Origin: Daejeonella sp. | Lineage (GTDB): Bacteria > Bacteroidota > Bacteroidia > Sphingobacteriales > Sphingobacteriaceae | Direction: 5' to 3' | Length of the DNA: 64,000 bases | Assembly: GCF_030684675.1 (NCBI RefSeq) | Contig: NZ_JAUXXZ010000081.1 | Coordinates: 101,274-165,273, forward strand | Shown here: in pieces, positions 9,474 to 16,673 of the stretch | Layout of the letters: each line of letters starts with the position of its first letter | Numbering within the stretch: the stretch's first letter is position 1 | Translations under genes and position numbers: made by a program | Notes under the pieces: model-generated | Told to the model about the DNA's origin: nothing | What the model saw: only the letters and a program-made list of their open reading frames with translations | Database searches by the model: none

Positions 9474-10733
9474 TTGAAAAGTACACCCTATCTAATTACC
9501 GTGTTTGAACATGAAAGTCTACGAACAGATCAGGGGGGGAAAAGACTTAGCGATATTGATTTAAAAATATTGCAAAAGTTTTATGGTGAAAAAGGTGTTC
9601 CCTACTATAGTTTAATCCATAATGGAGTTAAATTTTGTGAATACGTTGGAGTTATTCAAATCGGGGGAAAAGTCATAGAAGTTCTACCCAAAGCAGATAA
9701 GCATAATGACAAAAATTCTTGGAGAAAAATTTTAATTGGAATGCTCCAGACTGTAGGAGTTTTCGACATTCACGCTCCCACCACCAGTAATTTAAATTTA
9801 AAATCTAATTCTATTTTGGAACTTTATTTTGAATTATTTATTAAAGAACTGGAGTATCTTATTCATAGTGGTCTAGTCAAAAAATATAGAAAAACAGAAG
9901 GTAACCTTACAACGCTTAAAGGAAATATTCAATTTTCAAAACACTTAAACTTAAATTTAATTCATAAAGAACGTTTTTTCACTAGATATACCACTTATGA
10001 CCATGAGCATAATATTCATTCAATTTTATACAAGGGAATAAAATTGTTGTGTAAAATCAATACAAGTGAAAAGCTTAAAAGTAGACTAAGTTCATTAATG
10101 TTGAATTTTCCTGAGATGCCAAATATTGCAATAACTGAAAAATCCTTTGAAAATATTGTCTTTGATAGAAAAACTGAGCATTACAAACGTTCCCTTGATA
10201 TCGCTAGAATAATTCTTTTAAACTATCACCCCGATGTAAGCAGAGGCGAGAATAATATTTTAGCATTAATGTTTGATATGAATGCTCTTTGGGAGCAATT
10301 TGTGCATTTGAGCCTACGAAGACATAAAGCTAAAGAAAATACGATTACAGCTCAGAGTATAAAATATTTCTGGAAACCATCTATGGGACGTCACTCAAAG
10401 ATGAAACCAGATATTGTAATTAATAAAGATAAACCAGATTGTGCTGTATTAGATACAAAATGGAAAAATTTAAATGGGAAAAACCCTGCTCCTGAAGATT
10501 TAAGACAGATGTTTGTTTATTTAAAATATTTTAATGCAAATAAAGTAGCATTAATATACCCAGGAAATGAAGACGGTAATAGATCAGGAACTTTTTATGA
10601 CGAAAAAAATGGATCTATTGGCAAACAAGAATGTAGCATTATCTCTGTCAAAGTGAATAGAGATATTAAACAATGGCAAAAAGAACTTACTAATCAGATA
10701 AATAATTGGTGTAATTTCCATTTCGATGAATAA
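9474..10733 (+). CDS. mcrC: McrC-type nuclease subunit
   Basis: 419-aa partner of McrB, providing the PD-(D/E)XK nuclease and stimulating GTP hydrolysis. The N-terminal region (residues 1-110, including YVGVIQIGGKVIEVLPKADK) is the beta-rich McrC head. The nuclease centre is visible as MKPDIVIN (D313) and AVLDTKWK (D327, K329). The start is a TTG 5 nt after the mcrB stop; the GTG at 9469 meets a stop after two codons and no ATG is available nearby. The stop overlaps the next gene by 8 nt, so all three genes form one transcript. Confidence 0.92.
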   Translation: MKSTPYLITVFEHESLRTDQGGKRLSDIDLKILQKFYGEKGVPYYSLIHNGVKFCEYVGVIQIGGKVIEVLPKADKHNDKNSWRKILIGMLQTVGVFDIHAPTTSNLNLKSNSILELYFELFIKELEYLIHSGLVKKYRKTEGNLTTLKGNIQFSKHLNLNLIHKERFFTRYTTYDHEHNIHSILYKGIKLLCKINTSEKLKSRLSSLMLNFPEMPNIAITEKSFENIVFDRKTEHYKRSLDIARIILLNYHPDVSRGENNILALMFDMNALWEQFVHLSLRRHKAKENTITAQSIKYFWKPSMGRHSKMKPDIVINKDKPDCAVLDTKWKNLNGKNPAPEDLRQMFVYLKYFNANKVALIYPGNEDGNRSGTFYDEKNGSIGKQECSIISVKVNRDIKQWQKELTNQINNWCNFHFDE

Positions 10734-11646
10734 AGCTGATGAACTGAAAATTTTAAATAAAATCTATGGTAATCAAACTGATTTGAAAATACAGGATCAT
10801 GAACAACCGGATTTTATAATGTCAACGAACCAATTGCAATTTGGAGTTGAAATAGTGGAATTTTACGATTCAGAAACTAGTGCAAGATTAAAACATATTC
10901 CAACCTACCATGACGAGTTATTAGATAGAAAAAATTTTAGAAATGGTGATGAAAAAGTTTTAAAAGTTGATAAAATCAAATTTTATAAAAACTCTGAATT
11001 CGTTTTTGAGGATATAGCTATTATATCCAGACCCCCGACTTTACGTGTTATTGGTCAACAATTTTTAAAAACCCTTAAAACCAAAAATGAAAAATTTAAG
11101 AAGTATGATGAATCATTAAAATATATAAATCTTATCATTTACGACACAGAAGAGAATTTTAAGAGCATTAAGCAAGAAAATTTTTATAGTGAGTTTATTA
11201 CTCCTGAGATTTTTAAAGAAATAATCGGTTCTCCATTTAACGAAGTATTCCTTATTGCGAATTTTTCTGATGGTGATTTCTATTTGAGATTAAAAGCCCA
11301 TATTTTGATCGCTAGGCTATATCTCTATAATAATTTTATTGTGACAAAATATTCTTTGAAAGCAGAAGTAATGGCTACTAAAATCTTCAGTCTATTAAGA
11401 TTATCAGGGTTTGACGAAAGATTAAAACTAGATAATGAATTAAATTTACATTATGCTGGGCTACAGTTTATAATCAAAGATCATGATGAAGGTTTAAAAA
11501 TCTTAATCGACGAAAGACGGATGCTCCCAATCCTTGAGCATAAGTTAACACCTAATCTTAATATAGATAATTCTACTGCAGAGATTGAAGATTTTCTTAA
11601 CAATAACACTTTCACAAGCTCTTTGGGATTCCCATTAATTAACTAA
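10726..11646 (+). CDS. Third gene of the mcrBC operon, unknown function, nuclease-like N-terminus
   Basis: 306 aa, not recognised as a named family. The ATG overlaps the mcrC stop by 8 nt (ATGAATAA), which argues for a shared function. Residues 1-50 have the layout of a divergent PD-(D/E)XK fold. An acidic helix (E6) leads, then P28-D29 in a strand, a short turn, and GVEIVEFY with E42. A Val sits where the catalytic Lys is usual, as in some ExK-lacking variants. The middle and C-terminus are charged alpha/beta sequence without signal peptide or membrane segment. It could be an accessory nuclease, a specificity factor or a regulator. The fold assignment is inference from the motif spacing only. 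Confidence 0.7.
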   Translation: MNKADELKILNKIYGNQTDLKIQDHEQPDFIMSTNQLQFGVEIVEFYDSETSARLKHIPTYHDELLDRKNFRNGDEKVLKVDKIKFYKNSEFVFEDIAIISRPPTLRVIGQQFLKTLKTKNEKFKKYDESLKYINLIIYDTEENFKSIKQENFYSEFITPEIFKEIIGSPFNEVFLIANFSDGDFYLRLKAHILIARLYLYNNFIVTKYSLKAEVMATKIFSLLRLSGFDERLKLDNELNLHYAGLQFIIKDHDEGLKILIDERRMLPILEHKLTPNLNIDNSTAEIEDFLNNNTFTSSLGFPLIN

Positions 11647-12505
11647 TAGAACTAGATAATTCCTTATTCTTAGCATCCAATCGATTATAAAGCCTAATAC
11701 TTTTTTGATTTAGGGGTATAAAATGTAAAGTGCCATAATCGGTGTAATACTCTTTAATATTTTCACCATCCAGCTTATAGGCATTATCTAAAAAGACCTC
11801 ACCCCCTGAGTAATGAGTGTATAGTGCCGATACCATTTTAGAACAGTTCCAGACTTGACATAAGAATGTATCATTGTTCTTTGAAATATACTTTGTTAAA
11901 TAGTTTTGAAGCTTCCTTAAATCATTCTGCTTAATTTTCATCACATTGAAAGCTGATGAAGGCTTGTAGTCTGGGTTAGTTGGTTTAACTCCATTCTTTT
12001 TCTGTAGTTCAAGCCAATAAACCCAGTATTTATTAATATCCCAACTTTTATTGGTTACCAGATGAAAATGAATATTATTTTTGAACGTCTGGTTCTTAGT
12101 TTGTCTTTCAGCAACCCAGAGATATTGAAAGTTTACCGTTCTCTTTTTAGTGTTGTCAATGAACTTTCTTAAAATCTTAACTGCCGTTAGATCATCCACA
12201 TTATTAGCAAAAGTTAAAGTAACAAAGGTCAGATTAGTGCATTGTCTGGAAAAAGCAATCAGTTTATCTTTAATCTTTTGCTTAGTTCTGGGAGACATTG
12301 ATTTTAGTTGAATTTCCTTTGGCAGATTAATCTCTCGCTCCAATTGTCTCTTTCTGACTTGCATTACGGTTAATTTTTCATTTTTATGGCAATTGTTTTG
12401 TTTCTTCCGACATAGTGAAGAGCCTGTAAATTTTTCCTGCACTGGCTCTAAAGTGCTATCATAATCAGTTACAAAGGTTCTTCCGTAGGTATTACTAGTT
12501 CTCAT
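11639..12505 (-). CDS. HUH-superfamily rolling-circle replication initiator-like protein
   Basis: 288 aa. All three HUH endonuclease motifs are present: motif I FVTLTF (94-99), motif II IHFHLV with H146 and H148, and motif III NYLTKYISK with Y202/Y206. The layout resembles Rep proteins of small rolling-circle replicons and Microviridae-type initiators, which nick one strand and stay covalently bound through tyrosine. In this element it probably drives replication of the excised circle or its mobilisation; the choice is inference. The N-terminal 90 residues are basic. Its stop overlaps that of the third cargo gene on the other strand by 8 nt. Confidence 0.85.
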   Translation of the reverse strand: MRTSNTYGRTFVTDYDSTLEPVQEKFTGSSLCRKKQNNCHKNEKLTVMQVRKRQLEREINLPKEIQLKSMSPRTKQKIKDKLIAFSRQCTNLTFVTLTFANNVDDLTAVKILRKFIDNTKKRTVNFQYLWVAERQTKNQTFKNNIHFHLVTNKSWDINKYWVYWLELQKKNGVKPTNPDYKPSSAFNVMKIKQNDLRKLQNYLTKYISKNNDTFLCQVWNCSKMVSALYTHYSGGEVFLDNAYKLDGENIKEYYTDYGTLHFIPLNQKSIRLYNRLDAKNKELSSSIS

Positions 12506-12569
12506 TAAAAATCTGAATCGTTACGCGTTTAATAAATATCATAAAGGTTAATTTTAAAGGTTAAAAAAA

Positions 12570-12590
12570 AAGCTACCGACTAAGTAGCTT
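12570..12590 (-). terminator. Terminator overlapping the end of the 71-aa gene
   Basis: AAGCTAC (12570-12576) and GTAGCTT (12584-12590) form a 7-bp stem with a 7-nt loop. On the minus strand it is followed by a run of T (plus-strand A 12563-12570). The hairpin includes the last codons and the stop of the 71-aa gene. It would separate the int-HTH transcript from rep. Confidence 0.65.
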
Positions 12591-12795
12591 CTAAAAAGGC
12601 AGGGATTGGATCTCCCTTCTTAATTCGTGTAAGAAAATCCCTTGTTCGCCTGTTATAGATATTCATGTACTCCCAATTCGGGAATTTCTGACTAATAAAC
12701 TTTTCAAACTTGTTAATCTGATGAACAAAAGCCCATTTTTTTACCTCTTTATTTGGAAGGAATACAATTATTGAGTAATCATTTTTATGCTGCAT
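12580..12795 (-). CDS. Small protein of the mobility module (unknown function)
   Basis: 71 aa, not recognised. It overlaps the upstream helix-turn-helix gene by 11 nt, so it is translationally coupled to it. The sequence is mixed-charge, with aromatic residues and a central WEYMNIYNRRTRDFL segment that could be a small DNA- or protein-binding fold. It has no signal peptide and no membrane segment. A terminator hairpin covers its stop codon. Conserved gene order with the HTH gene would support a role in excision or replication control. Confidence 0.6.
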   Translation of the reverse strand: MQHKNDYSIIVFLPNKEVKKWAFVHQINKFEKFISQKFPNWEYMNIYNRRTRDFLTRIKKGDPIPAFLEAT

Positions 12796-13177
12796 GACTA
12801 CCCCCCTTTCTCATTACAGAAGTAAAATTTCGTTCTGTCAATGCCTGATCAACTTCTTCCAGTTTGAAACGGACTTTACCACCAATACGATAAGATTTGA
12901 TTAATCCTTGCTTAACGTAACTGTGTAGAGTGGGCAGAGAAATCTGGAGATATTTTGATACTTCCCCACGAGTTAAATAATTGCTTCCTTGAGAGAAGGA
13001 TTTAGAGTTTGGTTCTGATTGACCAATCTTGGAACCATTGAAATACATTTCAGAGCCAGAATTTAGTTTTCTTCCTAATTGCTCCTCGAATAGCTGAGTA
13101 AAAAATTCCTTGAATTCTTGCTCGCTGACACCTTGAATGAACAAGGCATTTTGATTATTATTTTTTGCTTTTTGCAT
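12785..13177 (-). CDS. Helix-turn-helix protein, excisionase-like
   Basis: 130 aa. The C-terminal half (about residues 65-115) is a MerR/Xis-type winged HTH: YLTRGEVSKYLQISLPTLHS, then YVKQGLIKSYRIGGKVRF and a short EEVDQAL helix. Such proteins next to Bacteroidetes integrases act as recombination directionality factors or regulators. The N-terminal 60 residues (EFKEFFTQLFEEQLG) are probably helical and may mediate oligomerisation. It lies between the integrase pair and the Rep gene, in the same orientation. Confidence 0.85.
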   Translation of the reverse strand: MQKAKNNNQNALFIQGVSEQEFKEFFTQLFEEQLGRKLNSGSEMYFNGSKIGQSEPNSKSFSQGSNYLTRGEVSKYLQISLPTLHSYVKQGLIKSYRIGGKVRFKLEEVDQALTERNFTSVMRKGGSHAA

Positions 13178-13238
13178 ACCTCAAAAGTAGGTATGAACTC
13201 AGGCGAGCGTTAGTCTGGGGTAGTAAATGGGGGTACTC

Positions 13239-13634
13239 CTATTTTCTCTTTTTTAACTTAACTATATCATTTTCAATGGTTTTGGAAATCTGAGGTAAGC
13301 CCACTTCCCTAAACAATTCAATTAATTCAGTTAAATGTTTTTCATTCTTTATTTCTTGTAACTTGTCGCCGACAAAGTTAGGAAGTTCTTTTCTGATGTT
13401 GTCAGCATTGGCATTTAGTAAAGATTCCAAGAGGAAAGAATTTTTCCTGTCTGATAAATTAAACGTATTCAATATCCCCAAATAATGAAGTATCAATAAT
13501 TGTTTAGGCATAGTAGATTTAACAGATTTAACAGGTTTACTAATATTGCCCTGAATCTGATTTTCAAGATCTTGAATTCGCGTCCTTAACTCTCTATCTG
13601 TAAGGTTAAGGCCAAACATTCCTTTTATACTCAT
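13239..13634 (-). CDS. Integrase-coupled small protein (unknown function)
   Basis: 131 aa, not recognised. The ATG overlaps the integrase stop by 4 nt (ATGA), implying coupled translation. Residues 12-33 (LTDRELRTRIQDLENQIQG) look like a short coiled coil, and the rest is helical and Lys-rich (pI high). No signal or membrane segment is present. It may assist the integrase or serve replication; function cannot be assigned from sequence. Confidence 0.65.
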   Translation of the reverse strand: MSIKGMFGLNLTDRELRTRIQDLENQIQGNISKPVKSVKSTMPKQLLILHYLGILNTFNLSDRKNSFLLESLLNANADNIRKELPNFVGDKLQEIKNEKHLTELIELFREVGLPQISKTIENDIVKLKKRK

Positions 13635-14860
13635 TTGAAAAATGGATGGTCTAATAATTTATTTGCGTTTTGTTCCTGAGTAATTCGAATATACTGTAAG
13701 AATACCTTCTCAGATTTATGTCCGATAATCTTCATTATCGTAATTGAAGGAACATCAGCAAGATAAAGATTTGTTGCAAAACTTCGTCTGGCGGTATGAC
13801 TACTAATCAACTCAAATTTTTTGGAAATTGTTTTAAGTCTTTCACCTCCTTTTGTTATTCTGGTTTCTACTTCAGAATGAATCTCCGCCTTCTTTCCAAT
13901 GGTCTTTAAATATTGATTCGTATTCTGGTTTGAAATAGGCTTAGGTAGTTGATAATTATATTTAATTAGAATATCATTAACAACCGTTCCAATAGGTATA
14001 ACAACCGTATCTTTTACTTTTTGAGTTCTGATTTTAAGCTTATTCCCTTCAATAATATTTTCCTTTTTGATTTGGGAATAATCAGAAAAACGAAGTCCGG
14101 TAAAACAACCAATCAAAAACAAATCTCTGGTTCTGTCTAAATATGGTTGATCACTCAAATCAAGATTCACAATTTTCTGTATTTCATCACTACTCAGATA
14201 AATTTTATCAGATTCTTCTTTAAAGCTTTTAAACTTCTTTTTCTTGAATTCAAGATTCTCATTTAATCCTCTGTCTGTGGCATCATTTAACATGGTTTTA
14301 AGCGTCTTTATATTCTTTCCTATGGTATTTGTTGCCAGTTTTGCTTCATTGATTAAATAGGCTACATAATCATTATAGAAGTTTAAATCGATTGTATCAA
14401 AATCAACCCGCTTCTGCTTTAGTTTAGCATAGTTCTTCAAATGGTTAAAAGTGGAATTATACACTTGCAGACTTCCCTTTGCTTTAAATGTTTTACCCTC
14501 CTCTTTATATTTCTCTATGAACTCAAAGAGAGTAATTCGGGACTTTTGGAATTTGAGTTCCAATTCAATCTCTAATTCATGTTTAAGCAATTCAGTTGTA
14601 ACCGGAATTTTATTGTTCAATAACCTTCGGTATGAATTATTAATTGCCGTTTCAAAATTTTTCAATCTTGAATTAAACTCTGCATGTTCCGGAAAATTTT
14701 TAGATTCTTTAGCTTTTTGATCGTCAAAATTCCAATACTTCGGTAGTATCTTCTCTCCGGTTGAATACTTGAATCTTTTATAGTTGAAATTGTAAATAAG
14801 GTAAACTAAAGTCTTTTCAGTTGACTTAGGTTCTTTGAGTATAAATCGAGCTTCTGCCAT
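13631..14860 (-). CDS. Tyrosine recombinase/integrase of the element
   Basis: 409-aa site-specific recombinase of the Bacteroidetes phage-integrase type. The N-terminal arm-binding domain (1-100) is followed by a SAM-like core-binding domain (about 108-205) and the catalytic domain. Catalytic residues are visible: R257 (TGLRFSDY), H355-xx-R358 (SHTARRSF), H381 (IIGHKSE) and nucleophile Y390 (VFLQYIRI). It lies about 180 nt from attR and transcribes into the element. The target is the tRNA-Ser 3' end, as shown by the flanking repeats. Confidence 0.95.
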   Translation of the reverse strand: MAEARFILKEPKSTEKTLVYLIYNFNYKRFKYSTGEKILPKYWNFDDQKAKESKNFPEHAEFNSRLKNFETAINNSYRRLLNNKIPVTTELLKHELEIELELKFQKSRITLFEFIEKYKEEGKTFKAKGSLQVYNSTFNHLKNYAKLKQKRVDFDTIDLNFYNDYVAYLINEAKLATNTIGKNIKTLKTMLNDATDRGLNENLEFKKKKFKSFKEESDKIYLSSDEIQKIVNLDLSDQPYLDRTRDLFLIGCFTGLRFSDYSQIKKENIIEGNKLKIRTQKVKDTVVIPIGTVVNDILIKYNYQLPKPISNQNTNQYLKTIGKKAEIHSEVETRITKGGERLKTISKKFELISSHTARRSFATNLYLADVPSITIMKIIGHKSEKVFLQYIRITQEQNANKLLDHPFFK

Positions 14861-14897
14861 GAGATTATTGAAAGCTCTAAGGTGAAAAAAATAATAT

Positions 14898-14932
14898 TAG
14901 GGTGCAATAGAGGGGACGAATAAATTTGTTTT
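14898..14932 (+). repeat. Subterminal direct repeat, right copy
   Basis: TAGGGTG (14898-14904) and AGAGGGGACGA (14909-14919), then AATTTGTTTT, match the left copy at 7294-7327 in order and orientation. It lies between the integrase start and attR, a typical place for arm-type sites. Confidence 0.55.
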
Positions 14933-15027
14933 GACCTTATTTAGCTTTATTTGCCCATACTATAAACTGCATATAAAAGCTATATAGCAGTATTTTAAAG
15001 TATGATTCAGTAAAAAATGATAAAAAT

Positions 15028-15052
15028 GGTTCGAGTTCCACCCTCTCCGCAA
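15028..15052 (+). repeat. attR: right attachment site
   Basis: GGTTCGAGTT followed by the 15-nt core CCACCCTCTCCGCAA, 23 of 25 identical to attL. This is a partial copy of the tRNA-Ser 3' end with no tRNA body upstream. Confidence 0.9.
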
Positions 15053-15055
15053 GAC

Positions 15056-15091
15056 AAATGCTGTTCCACCTTTGGTGGAGCGGCATTTTTT
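15056..15091 (+). terminator. Probable original terminator of tRNA-Ser, now beyond attR
   Basis: AAATGCTGTTCCACC (15056-15070) pairs with GGTGGAGCGGCATTT (15074-15088) across a 3-nt loop and is followed by a T run (15086-15091). It starts 4 nt after the att core, where a tRNA terminator would be in the uninterrupted chromosome. Confidence 0.75.
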
Positions 15092-15236
15092 ATTTGGAGA
15101 TCGTCAAGCTCGCTTGAACGATCGGAAAATAAAAATGCCGGCAAGCGCAGCGACAGCATTTGGCTTGACAATTCCCCCTTCAGGGATCAATGAAATTAAT
15201 CCCACACTCCCCTAGCAAGATTTAATGCACAATTAT

Positions 15237-15260
15237 GTGGTTGGTGATAACACCGACCAC
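15237..15260. repeat. Dispersed hairpin repeat, copy 1
   Basis: Arms GTGGTTGGTG and CACCGACCAC around ATAA; one G-T wobble. Three relatives occur at 16544, 18589 and 59548. Confidence 0.6.
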
Positions 15261-15351
15261 AAGGAAAAGCTTTACCAATCTTAAAGACGAGCGGGCCATA
15301 GGTCAATTATTATATGAGGCTTCGCCTCCACAATAACTGACCGTTAACAGC

Positions 15352-15963
15352 CTATTTGCTCGCCACCGCTGGAATCTTCACAACGGGATGACTGTACTCC
15401 GCCAAAAGCAGTAATTCCTTATCAATCTTAATTCGCCACTCCTTCTGCTTTTCAGCGGAACTGTAGCTATCGTTATCGAATGCTACCTGCTGAGTTTTAT
15501 ATTCTTCGGTTAGTGAACGGATTATCTTGGGAACCTTTTTGCTTGCCGCAGGTATATTTAAGTTGACCAAAATATAGGCTCTTCTCATCTTTCGCGCAAG
15601 CAGCTCGGTCATGTCGAAGTGCAGTTGCTCATGTTCTAGATACCTGTCAGTTTTCCAATTGGCATTTACGGAGGATAGAAAGCGGTTGAAGGTCGCTCTT
15701 AGCATTAATGATATTGTATCTGGCGATTCCTTGGATCGAAGATACTCTCTCTGAATTCCAACTCTGCTTACTGCAGCTGTTCCGGGTATGCCCTGTACAG
15801 ATTTATGAAATGAGGTCCCTCTAAAATCTTCCCAGCTTATTTTATCTTGCTCATCCCAATACATAAATTGCTTCTCTTTTATTTTCTGGGCGGAGGTAAT
15901 GCTTGCCACCAAAATAAGGATCAAGAGAGGGAGAGCTGCTTTCGGAGAAAAAAGGTTCTTCAA
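15352..15963 (-). CDS. Secreted DUF922-like putative zinc-dependent peptidase
   Basis: 203 aa with an N-terminal signal peptide (PKAALPLLILILVASITSAQ). The HEQLHFD segment near residues 112-118 is an HExxH zinc-binding motif, as in the DUF922 family of predicted metallopeptidases. FMYWDEQDKISWEDFRG (about residues 33-49) is a typical N-terminal element of that family. Substrate is unknown. It is the first gene on the chromosomal side of attR, with no close operon partner. Confidence 0.75.
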   Translation of the reverse strand: MKNLFSPKAALPLLILILVASITSAQKIKEKQFMYWDEQDKISWEDFRGTSFHKSVQGIPGTAAVSRVGIQREYLRSKESPDTISLMLRATFNRFLSSVNANWKTDRYLEHEQLHFDMTELLARKMRRAYILVNLNIPAASKKVPKIIRSLTEEYKTQQVAFDNDSYSSAEKQKEWRIKIDKELLLLAEYSHPVVKIPAVASK

Positions 15964-16673
15964 GTGTTAAGTGTTATCGATTGGGTGATAAATATAGAAA
16001 ATAGAGGGTAGTTTTCAACGTTGGTTACATTAATCCCGGCAATACTTCTGGTGCTTACAATTTGCTTTAGTAGTTGCTTCGGCGTTATTTGGATAAAATC
16101 AAGAGGGATGCGGCTTGATATCGTTTCCCTTTTTTAATGGTAGTAAATTTTCGCTTATCATTCAGACCATTTAGATATTATTTCAAATAGTGACTGTAAT
16201 AGTTTAATCAGGTTTACTATAGAAATTAGATTTCCCCACGTAAATGATTTAAATTGTTTAGAACGTTTCATTAGACCGAACTGTAAACGGAGCTTTATTG
16301 CTCCATATGGTTAGTGTCAGCAACCTTTATCTTTTTTCGTTTAAACAAATTTTTTTTAAAGTCAACATCTTGTACAGGCTTTCTTGGTGGAAGGATTTAG
16401 TAGTTGAGAGCGACCATAGTCAATTAATATTGTCTATTAATGAAACAAATAGTATAGTGAAACGCTTAAATAGCATATATATCAAGCTGTTGTAAGCTTG
16501 CAATTTCGGGGAAGTTTACAAAACGATTGGAATGCAAAGTTAAGTGGTCGGTGACAACACCAACCACAGGGAAAGCAAAATTTGTCTCACTCAGCGAAGT
16601 TCCCTCCCGCGAAGGGCGGATCGGGATGACAGTACCTTTAGTGGCAGTAGCTTTATTTTAGTCGATTGCTCCT
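15964..16673. other. Intergenic stretch without a convincing gene
   Basis: 710 nt of AT-rich sequence. A 65-codon open frame at 16298-16495 shows no recognisable protein features. The only structured element is a dispersed hairpin at 16544-16567. Confidence 0.6.
16544..16567. repeat. Dispersed hairpin repeat, copy 2
   Basis: Arms GTGGTCGGTG and CACCAACCAC around ACAA. It is followed by AGGGAAAGC, whereas copy 1 is followed by AAGGAAAAGC, so similarity extends beyond the hairpin. Confidence 0.6.

Larger units (their letters stand above)
14861..15351. other. Right end of the element and chromosomal junction, no gene
   Basis: This holds the right subterminal repeat, an AT-rich segment with AAAGCTATATAGCAG (an AAAGCTATAT word also occurs near 7400 before mcrB), attR, and the displaced tRNA terminator. 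Beyond it lie an inverted repeat GATCGTCAAG/CTTGAACGATC (about 15106-15124) and one copy of a dispersed hairpin. No coding region is seen. Confidence 0.7.

Noticed and set aside
16298..16495. A 65-codon plus-strand open frame in the spacer before the sulfatase
   Set aside because: No family features, no clear ribosome binding site or promoter, and the composition is that of surrounding non-coding DNA.
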